DNA of 49,203 bases from UBA5734 sp964499985 (GTDB lineage Bacteria; Bacillota; Clostridia; Saccharofermentanales; UBA5734), in the NCBI GenBank assembly GCA_964499985.1, contig CAZCMX010000010.1:1-49203 (forward strand), written 5' to 3'. The notes below the pieces were generated by a model. The model was not told where the DNA came from. It worked only from the letters and a program-made list of their open reading frames with translations, and ran no database searches. The translations under genes were made by a program, and so were the position numbers. Positions 42,308-49,203 of this stretch are shown piece by piece; position 1 is the stretch's first letter, and each line of letters starts with the position of its first letter.

Positions 42308-42601
42308 TCAGGCCTTGTTGACGATCTGGTCGAGAACCTTGGCTTCCATTTCCTTCTCGTCCAGGAGGTTTTTCAGGCCAATCACGATGACCCCTTTTTC
42401 CGCAGCTGAGGCGAAATTGTTCTTGAGGGCCTCGGAACAGAAGACGACATTGTACTGGCTGGCCAGGGATTTGGCCTCGCTGATGCTGGAATGGTGGATT
42501 TCCACCGGAATACTGAGCTTTTTAAAGACTTTTTCGATCTTCATCTTGATGATCTGGCTGGAGCCCATACCACTGCCACAGGCTGCGATGACTTTCAACA
42601 T
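42308..42601 (-). CDS. ulaB: PTS IIB component, ascorbate type (UlaB)
   Basis: The 97-residue IIB protein has its phosphocysteine Cys8 in the loop ACGSGMGSSQ. It passes phosphate from IIA to the sugar bound by IIC. It follows ulaA after a 123-nt spacer with a strong hairpin. SD AAGAAGG. Confidence 0.93.
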   Translation of the reverse strand: MLKVIAACGSGMGSSQIIKMKIEKVFKKLSIPVEIHHSSISEAKSLASQYNVVFCSEALKNNFASAAEKGVIVIGLKNLLDEKEMEAKVLDQIVNKA

Positions 42602-42629
42602 TGGAGGTACCTTCTTTCTTTTGGGGGGT

Positions 42630-42676
42630 GGGAGCAGGCGGCTGGCTGTATTGCTGCAGCCGGCCCACCTGCTCCC
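42630..42676 (-). promoter_or_regulatory. Intercistronic stem-loop between ulaA and ulaB
   Basis: GGGAGCAGG (42630-42638) and CCTGCTCCC (42668-42676) form a perfect 9-bp outer stem with inner GGCTG/CAGCC pairing. On the minus strand it is followed by ACCCCCC and no T-run. It may protect the ulaC-ulaA mRNA 3' end and set unequal levels. Confidence 0.6.
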
Positions 42677-42724
42677 CGGGACTTTTCTAATACTCTAGCG
42701 CAGACGATTCACTTCAGGCAAGGC

Positions 42725-44206
42725 TCAGGTCGCATCATGTGCCTTGGCATTTTCAAAGTCTTCAGCGACCTTGAAATAGTTTTCGCGGCGGTATTTGCCC
42801 TTATAGTACTGCAGCTGCGGGATCGCCAGCATGAGAATGATAGACAGGGCCACACCGACATAGGTGAAGTTCTTGATCACAAATCCGATGACCGGCCAGA
42901 GGGTATCCCAGTCAAAGTTGCCGTGCCAGCCGCCGAATTGGCCAAGCTGGAAATAGGCTGCAGCGAAGGCGCCGCCGAGGACCTGGATCAGGCCGGACAG
43001 GAACGGGATCAGCATGGCTGCCTTGAGGCCGCCTTTTTTGTTGGCAAAGACTGCAAAGGTGGCATTGTCGAAGAAGACAGGCACGAAGCCGGTGATGATC
43101 AGGACCGGGCTCTTGAAGACAATCAGGCCCATGATGGCAATGAACTGGCCGATCGCACCGAAGAGGAAGCCGATGGTGATCGCATTGGGATGGCCGAAGC
43201 CGTAGGTGGCCGCGCAGTCGACCGCCGGCAGGGAGCCAGGCAGGAGCTTCTGCGAGATGCCCTGGAAGGATTCGTGCAGTTCAGAGACGAACATGCGGAC
43301 ACCGAGCTGGAGGATGCTGACATAAACGGAGAAGAACAGGGATTTCTCGAGGATATAGAAAACGAAGTTCTGGGAGGCCGCGAAGCCGGTCTTGTCGAGT
43401 TCGCGCATGTAGGGTTCGCCGAGGATGGCCATGATGATGCCGAAGAAGACGGTCATCAGGACTGAGGTGGCTACGACGTTTTCATTGAAGATCGAGAGGA
43501 AGCCAGGCAGCTTGAGATCCTCGATTTTCTTGCCTTGCTTGCCACGGCTCATGCGGGTGGCCAGCTTGTCGGTCAGCCAGATGCCGAACATCTGCTGGTG
43601 GCCGACGGCAAAGCCGCCGCCTTCAGTCAGTTCCTGGGTGCTTTCAACCGAGAGGTTGGCAAAGACAGCCCAGTAGGTGCCCAGAAGCAGGCCGAGCATG
43701 ATCAGGGTCGGGATCTGCTGCAGGCTCGGGAAGGCGAACAGGACGAGCCAGAGAGCGGTGGATGACTGCTGGACCATGATGTGGCCAGTGATGAACACCG
43801 TGCGGACTTTGGAGATTTTGCGCAGGGCGACCAGGACGAGGTTCCAGATGAAGGCCAAAAGCAGGACCTGCATCATCATGGCAAACGATTTGCCAGCAGC
43901 TTCAACAGCCTTCTGGGCGGCCGCCTGGCCAAAATAAGGATCGATGACCGCGGCATTGAGCTGGAAGCGGCCATTCAGGCCAGCCAGGATCGGGCGGAAA
44001 TTGGTGACCAGGCCACCGGCGGCAACGTTGAGGATCATGTAGCCAACGGTTGCCTTGATGAAACCAGCCAGGGCTTCATAGAACGGTTTTTTCAGTAGCA
44101 GGTAACCGAGCAGGACGATGAAGCCAACGAAAAACGCGGGCTTGGTCAGGATGTTGTTCTGGAAGAACGCCCAGACACTCAGCAGGAATTGGGTTACGGC
44201 ATCCAT
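42725..44206 (-). CDS. ulaA: PTS IIC component, ascorbate type (UlaA/SgaT)
   Basis: UlaA is the membrane channel of the L-ascorbate PTS. The 493-residue protein has about ten to eleven hydrophobic segments. Hallmarks include GYMILNVAAGGLVTNFRPIL, GGGFAVGHQQMFGIWLTDKL and CAATYGFGHPNAITIGFLFG. I chose the ATG at 44206, ten nucleotides after AAGGAGG; a TTG one codon earlier is possible. It lies between ulaC and ulaB. The exact sugar is inferred from similarity and from UlaG and UlaE next door. Confidence 0.93.
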   Translation of the reverse strand: MDAVTQFLLSVWAFFQNNILTKPAFFVGFIVLLGYLLLKKPFYEALAGFIKATVGYMILNVAAGGLVTNFRPILAGLNGRFQLNAAVIDPYFGQAAAQKAVEAAGKSFAMMMQVLLLAFIWNLVLVALRKISKVRTVFITGHIMVQQSSTALWLVLFAFPSLQQIPTLIMLGLLLGTYWAVFANLSVESTQELTEGGGFAVGHQQMFGIWLTDKLATRMSRGKQGKKIEDLKLPGFLSIFNENVVATSVLMTVFFGIIMAILGEPYMRELDKTGFAASQNFVFYILEKSLFFSVYVSILQLGVRMFVSELHESFQGISQKLLPGSLPAVDCAATYGFGHPNAITIGFLFGAIGQFIAIMGLIVFKSPVLIITGFVPVFFDNATFAVFANKKGGLKAAMLIPFLSGLIQVLGGAFAAAYFQLGQFGGWHGNFDWDTLWPVIGFVIKNFTYVGVALSIILMLAIPQLQYYKGKYRRENYFKVAEDFENAKAHDAT

Positions 44207-44278
44207 CAAATAAGTACCTCCTTGTGGTGAGTGGTTCTATTCAAGACGACCCGTCAGCTGTACCGGATCATCGCTGAA

Positions 44279-44713
44279 TCAAGGGAGAGTGGCCAGATCT
44301 TCAGGGCAAGTGGCGGCAAGCATGATGGCAACCTGGTCGGAATCGGAGACCGCTTCGACCATCGCCTGGAGGTTTTTCAAGTGGGCATCGTTATCGACCG
44401 AGGCCAGGACAAAAAACAGGCGGGCATCCTGCTCGGGATCGTCGCTGAAATGGACCGGCTCTGCGGTGCGCATGAAGCTGATCGAAGTTTCATTGACACC
44501 CAGGCCTTGCTGGGCATGCGGTATGCAGATATCCGGGGCAATCACGATATACGGGCCATATTCGGTCACATTGTTGATGATGGCCGCGATGTATTCCTGG
44601 GTGATCGCGCCCTGGTCCAGCAGGGGCTGGCACGAAGCCTCGACCGCTTCCTGCCAGGAAGCAAATCCTTCATGGAAGCAGATTCGGTTCTTTTCGAGCA
44701 ATTCCTTGAACAT
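44279..44713 (-). CDS. ulaC: PTS IIA component, ascorbate/mannitol type (UlaC)
   Basis: The 144-residue IIA protein accepts phosphate from HPr at His66 in DICIPHAQQG. It is the first gene of the operon. The ATG at 44713 has AAGGAGATCGCC just before; the frame is open to 44743 but that would skip the ribosome binding site. The spacer to ulaA is 72 nt. Confidence 0.92.
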   Translation of the reverse strand: MFKELLEKNRICFHEGFASWQEAVEASCQPLLDQGAITQEYIAAIINNVTEYGPYIVIAPDICIPHAQQGLGVNETSISFMRTAEPVHFSDDPEQDARLFFVLASVDNDAHLKNLQAMVEAVSDSDQVAIMLAATCPEDLATLP

Positions 44714-45070
44714 GGCGATCTCCTTGGCATAAATGTTCAGCAATCAAATGGCTTCAGGTTTTATATGATCGTTTTGATCAAATGGTCAGGTTTTACGGTT
44801 TTCATATTTCTTATTCTACACTTGAAACTGACAATTTCAACAACTTTTCCCGCATATTTTGGAAGTTTTACTGATTGTCGTAGAGCGCCTTCGGTTTTAT
44901 GTTTTATTTGCACACATAATGTTCATATATACACTGTTACGAAAGAGTTTGCCGCAAATATTTCTTATTTTAGGATTGATTTTCGAAATTTCATGCAATA
45001 AAATGATCTAAATGAACTTTTTAATCATGACCAGACATTGATTTTCAAACGATCGAGCATAGAGGCCTGC
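44714..45070. promoter_or_regulatory. Divergent control region between the ula operon and the DeoR regulators
   Basis: This 357-nt AT-rich region has no ORF I support. Minus promoter: TTGAAA (44835-44840), 16 nt, TAGAAT (44813-44818). The arms TTGAAA (44822-44827) and TTTCAA (44835-44840) form an inverted repeat across its -35 and spacer. A second one, TGATC/GATCA (44766-44770 with 44776-44780), lies in the ulaC leader. Plus promoter: TTGATT (44976-44981), 17 nt, TAAAAT (44999-45004), about 70 nt before the first regulator gene. The repeats are candidate operators. Confidence 0.6.
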
Positions 45071-45901
45071 ATGAAAAACAGCAAAGCCATCGTCCAGAAA
45101 CGCCAGCAATCGATTCTCCAGATCCTCCAGGACAGAATCCATGTCTCGACGGATGATCTGGCCAGCGAGCTGGGCGTTTCCAACCTGACCATCCGGCGTG
45201 ACCTGCAGGAATTGGCAGGCCAAGGCTTTGTCCGGATGGTCCGGGGCGGCGCCAATCTGATCAATGGCACATTGTACGACGATCCATCCGCCGAAACGGA
45301 AGCCTTGTCCCAGGCCAGCAAGTCAGCGATCGCCCGGCACGCGGCCTCACTGGTCGAGGAAGGCGACACCATATTGATCAATTCCAGCACCACAGCCATC
45401 CAGCTCCTGTCCTATCTCAGGAATAAGAAGGTCATCGTGGTCACCAATAACGGGCTCGCCTTGTCCATGGATCTTGACCCGGGTGTCGAGCTGATCTTCA
45501 CCGGCGGCGAAGTCCGCGGCAATAAGAAATCAATGGTCGGCGAAATGGCCGTCAATAACCTCTCGCGGATCCGGGCCAGCAAAGCCTTCATCGGCGTCAG
45601 CGGCATCAGTGCCGGCGGCGGGATTTTCACCAGCGTGCTGCAGGAAACTGCCATCAATGAACTGATGATCCGGCGTTCGGCCCAGTGCATCATCCTGGCG
45701 GATGGTTCCAAAATCGGCCAGCAGAATAATTTTCTGATCGGCTCTGCCAGAGCCGCTTCCATTCTAGTCACCGATGATTCAGCTGACCCCTCAGCAGTTT
45801 TCCAATTGCAGGAGCTTGGCGTCCAGGTCCATCCCGTCCGGGTCGAATCCGCAAATCCGCCAGAGAGCGGGAATTCCAGGAAATATGAGGCAAGCCGATG
45901 A
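45071..45901 (+). CDS. DeoR/GlpR-family transcriptional regulator, first of a tandem pair
   Basis: The 276-residue protein has an N-terminal helix-turn-helix (25-46, VSTDDLASELGVSNLTIRRD) and a DeoR sensor domain (about 75-235) with INSSTTAIQLLSYL and FTGGEVRGNKKSMVGEM, which binds a sugar phosphate. The last 30 residues are a polar tail. The ATG at 45071 has GAGG ahead; the frame opens at 45038. It is divergent from ula and so the likely repressor of that operon. Its stop overlaps the next regulator by 4 nt. Confidence 0.93.
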   Translation: MKNSKAIVQKRQQSILQILQDRIHVSTDDLASELGVSNLTIRRDLQELAGQGFVRMVRGGANLINGTLYDDPSAETEALSQASKSAIARHAASLVEEGDTILINSSTTAIQLLSYLRNKKVIVVTNNGLALSMDLDPGVELIFTGGEVRGNKKSMVGEMAVNNLSRIRASKAFIGVSGISAGGGIFTSVLQETAINELMIRRSAQCIILADGSKIGQQNNFLIGSARAASILVTDDSADPSAVFQLQELGVQVHPVRVESANPPESGNSRKYEASR

Positions 45902-46689
45902 AAAGCAGTAAAAGTGTGATCCAGAAGCGGCAGGACAAAATCATGAACCATCTGGCCCAGTACCAGTCAGCCGAGGTCGTCACCCTGGCCAAATGGCTCA
46001 AGATATCGGAAATCACCGTCCGGCGCGACCTCGACCAGATGGCCCGCAAGGGACTGGTCGAGCGGTTCTTCGGCGGCGTCCGCCTGGCCAGCCAGGAATC
46101 CGCCCAGGCTGCGGTCGAGCCGCTGTCCAGCGATCTTGATCTCGTCAAAGACGAAATCGTCCGGACCGCCGCCCTGATGATTGAAGACAAGGACGTCGTC
46201 TTCATCAATTCCAGCTCAACCGCCATGCGCATCGTGCCCTATCTGAAAGACAAGTCCGTGGTCATCGTCACCAATAATGCCAAGCTGATCCATTTGCCCC
46301 ATGACCGCAAGGTCGAAGTCATCCTGACCGGCGGCGAAGTCTATGGCAATAAGCAATCCTTGATCGGCGAATTTGCCCTGAACACCCTGTCCAAGATCAA
46401 GGCAACCAAATGCGTGATCGGCGTTTCCGGCATCAGTGTCAAAGGCGGCATCACCTCTGAAGTCCTGCCCGAGACAGCCATCAACCAGATGATGCTCAAG
46501 CGCTGCAATGGCAGCAAAATCGTCGTCACGGACGGCAGCAAGATCGGCCGCGAGCGCAATTTCCTCAGCGGCAGCCTCAGCGATATCACCCACCTGATCA
46601 CAGATGACTCCGCCGACCCGGCCGAGCTCGAGCGGTTCCGGGCCAAAGGCTTAGCGATTACCCTCGTGCCCGCCCATCCAGCCAGCTGA
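45898..46689 (+). CDS. DeoR/GlpR-family transcriptional regulator, second of a tandem pair
   Basis: The 263-residue protein has the same architecture as its neighbour: helix-turn-helix at 25-46 (ISEITVRRDLDQMARKGLVE) and a sensor domain with INSSSTAMRIVPYL and LTGGEVYGNKQSLIGEF. The two are clear paralogues with aligned length but differing recognition helices (SNLTIRRD against SEITVRRD). It starts inside the stop of the first regulator (ATGA), so the two are made together and could form mixed oligomers. Confidence 0.93.
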   Translation: MKSSKSVIQKRQDKIMNHLAQYQSAEVVTLAKWLKISEITVRRDLDQMARKGLVERFFGGVRLASQESAQAAVEPLSSDLDLVKDEIVRTAALMIEDKDVVFINSSSTAMRIVPYLKDKSVVIVTNNAKLIHLPHDRKVEVILTGGEVYGNKQSLIGEFALNTLSKIKATKCVIGVSGISVKGGITSEVLPETAINQMMLKRCNGSKIVVTDGSKIGRERNFLSGSLSDITHLITDDSADPAELERFRAKGLAITLVPAHPAS

Positions 46690-46745
46690 AGAACAAACCG
46701 CCCTTGCTTTGAACGCAGCAAATCCAACCCAAATCCGGAGGTCCC

Positions 46746-47980
46746 ATGCAATTTGCAAAGAAATTCCTGACCGAACTCAACCGCTGCTATGCCACAGGCC
46801 AGATCGAAGCCCATGGCGAGCGCCTGGCCCTGTTCGCCACCGAAGGCGAAGGAGCCTGCCTGGCCTATGCGGCACCCGATTATGACCAGCAGCGCATCGT
46901 CTGGTCCGCACCCGGCGGCACCATGAGCTTTGTCCCGCTTTCCGGCACCCATGGCGAATTCCTCTCCAACCAGAAATTTTTCCGCATGTTCCAATGGGAA
47001 GAAGCGACCATCGTCTGGGTCCGTCCCCAGACCGACGGCAGCTTTGCCGTCAAGGAGCTCTTCACCCTGCCCTATATCCACCGCTTCGATGTCTTGACGG
47101 CAGCCGACGGCCGCCAGTACTTCATCGGCTGCACCCTGGCCACGAAAAAGGAAACCAAGGAAGACTGGTCGTCCCCGGGCAAGATCTATGTCGCCGAGCT
47201 GCCCCGCGACCTGAACCAGCCCATCAACTTGACCGTGCTCAAGGATGGCCTGACCCAGAACCACGGCTACTCCCGTGTCACCTGGAACGGCCGCGAAGCC
47301 GCCATGGTTGGCGCCCGTGAAGGCGCCTTCATCGTGACGCCACCTGCCGCCGCCGGCCAGGACTGGACGATCGAACAGATCATGGACTGGCCCGTCAGCG
47401 ACCTCGCCGCCATCGACCTCGACGGCGATGGCGAGTTGGAAATCGCCACCATCGAAGCCTTCCACGGCCAGTATTTCCGCATCTACAAGCTCAAGGACGG
47501 CCACTATGAACGCATCTATGAACACCCGGAGGTCAGTGAATTCTATCACGTCGTCGTTGCCGCCACCCTGCGCGGACGCCCCGCCTTTGTCGGCGGCTGC
47601 CGGCGCGGCAAGATGCAGCTTTTCTGTGTGACAGCCGCCGGTGAAGGCAGCGGTGCGGGCGAAGCTGGGACTGGAGCAGGGGCCGGGGCCGGGGCAACTG
47701 GAGCNNNNNNNNNNNNNNNNNNNNNNNNNNNNNNNNNNNNNNNNNNNNNNNNNNNNNNNNNNNNNNNNNNNNNNNNNNNNNNNNNNNNNNNNNNNNNNNN
47801 NNNNCTGGAGCAGGGGCAACTGGAGCAGGGGCAACTGGCAGACTGGAACTCGAAACGACCTTGATCGACGAAGGCGTCGGCCCCAGCAACGTATCCGTGA
47901 TCAATGAAACCGGCCGCGACATCATCGTCTCCGCCAACCGCGAAAAAGGTGAAGCTGCCCTGTATTTTGTGACCGATTGA
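46746..47980 (+). CDS. Unrecognised cytosolic protein resembling a beta-propeller, with a GAGAT repeat linker; contains a scaffold gap
   Basis: I do not recognise the family. The N part (1-305) is rich in short beta strands, with a Ca-type DLDGDGELEIAT motif (about 222-233) as in FG-GAP/VCBS blades. No signal peptide is seen. A low-complexity stretch, rich in Gly, Ala and Thr, starts at about 299 and runs into the 100-N gap. After the gap the repeat resumes and the frame GAGATGRLELETTLIDEGVG leads to a last blade ending AALYFVTD and a TGA at 47978. The frame appears broken only because the gap length is a placeholder. SD GGAGG precedes the ATG; it lies 56 nt after the second regulator, and a terminator follows. 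Confidence 0.75.
47660..47847 (+). repeat. 15-bp coding minisatellite (Gly-Ala-Gly-Ala-Thr) spanning the scaffold gap
   Basis: The unit GGAGCAGGGGCAACT encodes GAGAT. Copies, some degenerate (GGGGCCGGGGCC), are seen before the gap and two clear copies after it. The sequence breaks at unit position 5 and resumes at position 14, so the missing length should be 8 plus a multiple of 15 if the array is regular. Confidence 0.8.
47705..47804. other. Scaffold gap of 100 N
   Basis: A run of exactly 100 N lies inside the minisatellite. The repeat probably stopped the assembler; the length is not real. Confidence 0.99.
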
Positions 47981-48033
47981 CGGTTGTCGAGTTTGCGCGA
48001 ATTTTGTCGCACGATTAGGACTTCTCCACAAGA

Positions 48034-48068
48034 GCGGATCTGATACACTGGTGTCAGGTCCGCTTTTT
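48034..48068 (+). terminator. Terminator after the propeller-like gene
   Basis: GCGGATCTGATAC and GTGTCAGGTCCGC pair over 13 bp with two G-U pairs and a 4-nt loop. TTTTT follows. It ends the regulator-regulator-propeller transcript. Confidence 0.9.
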
Positions 48069-48152
48069 GGTGCGTCAGAACGCACAAACTCATCTTGTCT
48101 GATTTTAACCTCTGCTGGAAATTTTCGGCGGCCAGACAAGGAGAACCAGCCC

Positions 48153-48995
48153 ATGCCCAGACCCTTGCGTCAATTTCATCCCGGCGGCGTCTACCACATC
48201 ACCCACCGCGGCCACAACAAATTCCACATCTTCGAAAATACAATCGACAAAGCCCAGTTTCTCGACATCCTGCGTAAAGTTGTGGCGGATACGGGATGCC
48301 ATGTCCTCTACTATACGATCATGGACAACCATTACCACCTACTGGTCGAAATGCAGGAAATACCGCTGAATAAAGTGATGCACAAAATCAACTCCCAATT
48401 TGCACACTATTACGCCAGAAAAATCAATCAGAGTGGCGCAGTTTTCGGCAATCGGTATTTTTCGCAAGAGATCCTCAATCAGAAATACTTAATCTCTGCC
48501 ATTCAATACATTGCTATAAATCCAGTCAAGGCAGGCCTCGTCCAGAAAATCCCGGAATATCGATGGTCTGCCCATTCAGAAATCGCCAATAGAAAGCAAG
48601 AAATTATTGCGAGCCAAAGACTTTTTATGCGCTTAGGTGATTCGGTTGATCAAGGAAAAGTGAATTACATTGCCCTGATCAACGAAGCTCATAAAAACGT
48701 GGATAAAGCTGCCAATTATTCGATAAGCCTTTCAGACAGGCGGCACCATGCACTCGAAGACCAACTCATGACATTTCTGTCTACCAGCGACAGAAATCCA
48801 ACTTTGTCTCAAATCAGATCCACTACACGAAATCATATAGTAACCGAATCCCGACGATCATTTGCTAAACTGGCCTATGAACAAGGCTATCCAATCTGTG
48901 ACATTGCCAGAGTCCTCCGCGTTAGTACGCGCAGCATCTATAACTGGTGCAAGGACGCCTCAGTTCTTCAGGGCGGAAGCAACTGTCAACCATAG
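48153..48995 (+). CDS. REP-associated-type tyrosine transposase (Y1/HUH, IS200-like)
   Basis: The 280-residue protein has a Y1 transposase domain (about 1-140). It starts MPRPLRQFHPGGVYHITHRG, with the HUH metal motif His60-Tyr61-His62 in MDNHYHLLVEM, and a probable catalytic Tyr in the helix FAHYYARKINQSGAVFGNRY. AINPVKAGLV is the usual following motif. The C-terminal part (about 205-275) has a helix-turn-helix (CDIARVLRVSTRSIYNW). The ATG has AAGGAGAACC ahead; the frame opens at 48051. GC content drops from about 48350 on, so it is probably acquired. Such enzymes are single-copy and process REP-like hairpins. Confidence 0.88.
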   Translation: MPRPLRQFHPGGVYHITHRGHNKFHIFENTIDKAQFLDILRKVVADTGCHVLYYTIMDNHYHLLVEMQEIPLNKVMHKINSQFAHYYARKINQSGAVFGNRYFSQEILNQKYLISAIQYIAINPVKAGLVQKIPEYRWSAHSEIANRKQEIIASQRLFMRLGDSVDQGKVNYIALINEAHKNVDKAANYSISLSDRRHHALEDQLMTFLSTSDRNPTLSQIRSTTRNHIVTESRRSFAKLAYEQGYPICDIARVLRVSTRSIYNWCKDASVLQGGSNCQP

Positions 48996-49050
48996 GAATT
49001 GATTATTACAACCAAAAAAATTCAGAATAGGCTTAGTGCACAGCGTCTAT
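48996..49050. other. AT-rich spacer between transposase and tandem repeat
   Basis: No gene is seen. The sequence GTGCACAGCG just before the array (49037-49046) resembles a degenerate piece of the repeat. Confidence 0.4.
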
Positions 49051-49203
49051 GCCAGACTCGCGGGTGCGCTGTGCCGGGCTCGCGGCCGTGACAGGCTCGT
49101 GGGTGCGCTGTGCCAGGCTCAAGGCCGTGCCAGGCTCGCGGGTGCGCTGTGCCAGGCTCGCGGGTGCGCTGTGCCAGGCTCGCGGGTGCGCTGTGCCAGG
49201 CTC
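49051..49203. repeat. Compound tandem repeat of 22-bp and 17-bp units, running off the right edge
   Basis: The 22-bp unit A (gccaggctcgcgggtgcgct plus gt) and the 17-bp unit B (gccaggctcaaggccgt and a variant) share their first nine bases. The order is A (49051), B (49073), A (49090), B (49112), A (49129), A (49151), A (49173) and a partial unit at 49195. The last three A copies are identical. No long palindrome is obvious, but GGTGC/GTGCC pairing within A is possible. It directly follows the transposase gene. Confidence 0.85.

Noticed and set aside
44761..44818. Catabolite repression (cre) site in the ula leader
   Set aside because: The closest sequence (TGAAAACCGTAAAA) misses key positions of the cre consensus.
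46341..47834. Minus-strand ORF of nearly 500 codons crossing the gap
   Set aside because: It runs through N and is antisense to DeoR and propeller-like genes; no start signal.
47805..47864. Stop at 47864 as the end of the propeller-like gene
   Set aside because: That stop is reached only by reading the 100 N as real. The repeat phase after the gap points to the frame ending at 47980.
49051..49203. CRISPR array
   Set aside because: Units are directly adjacent without unique spacers, and no cas gene is present; it is a tandem repeat.

Overview
This window looks like a chromosomal segment of a fairly GC-rich Gram-positive bacterium of the Bacillota, most likely an anaerobic, sugar-fermenting Clostridia-like lineage. 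The grounds are the continuous S10-spc-alpha ribosomal gene order, a zinc-type S14, zinc-ligand forms of S4, L36 and L24, a KOW-domain gene between map and infA, ecf transporter genes directly after rplQ, strong AGGAGG ribosome binding sites and DeoR-controlled PTS genes. No 16S gene is present, so the genus cannot be named. Two runs of exactly 100 N (33114-33213 and 47705-47804) are scaffold gaps.

Layout. On the minus strand, 72-2686 holds an energy-coupling-factor transporter module in which the two ATPases are fused into one gene, followed by ecfT. From 19005 down to 2785 runs an uninterrupted ribosomal superoperon: rpsJ-rplCDWB-rpsS-rplV-rpsC-rplP-rpmC-rpsQ-rplNXE-rpsN-rpsH-rplFR-rpsE-rpmD-rplO-secY-adk-map-KOW-infA-rpmJ-rpsMKD-rpoA-rplQ. 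rpmD and rpmJ are short but intact. Most spacers are 12-35 nt, but several longer ones carry strong hairpins without a U-run. A good sigma-A-type promoter lies about 300 nt ahead of rpsJ. Upstream of that are hslO, a methyltransferase, an S41 protease, an M23 peptidase with coiled coil, ftsX and ftsE (a cell-wall remodelling cluster), then a PucR/CdaR-type regulator and a sugar-ABC-transporter ATPase.

On the plus strand, 28284-33021 is an arginine operon, argC-argB-argD-argF, followed by a small GNAT acetyltransferase. It is driven by a promoter whose -10 box lies inside an ARG-box-like palindrome. argJ is absent from the cluster. After the first gap come a CoA-disulfide reductase-rhodanese fusion, a TVP38/TMEM64 membrane protein, a divergent secreted DUF2680-like protein, a GH13 alpha-glucosidase and a GltD-like flavoprotein.

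The region 39982-44713 (minus) is an L-ascorbate-type PTS operon, ulaC-ulaA-ulaB-HPr-ulaE-ulaG. It has its own HPr but lacks ulaD and ulaF. Divergent from it are two tandem DeoR-family regulators and an unrecognised protein resembling a beta-propeller, interrupted by a 15-bp coding minisatellite in which the second scaffold gap falls. The window ends with a REP-associated-type (Y1/HUH) transposase of lower GC, followed by a compound 22/17-bp tandem repeat that runs off the edge.

The left two thirds are conserved housekeeping. The accessory interest is in the last 5 kb, in the arg operon's final gene, and in the RNA structures between ribosomal genes.
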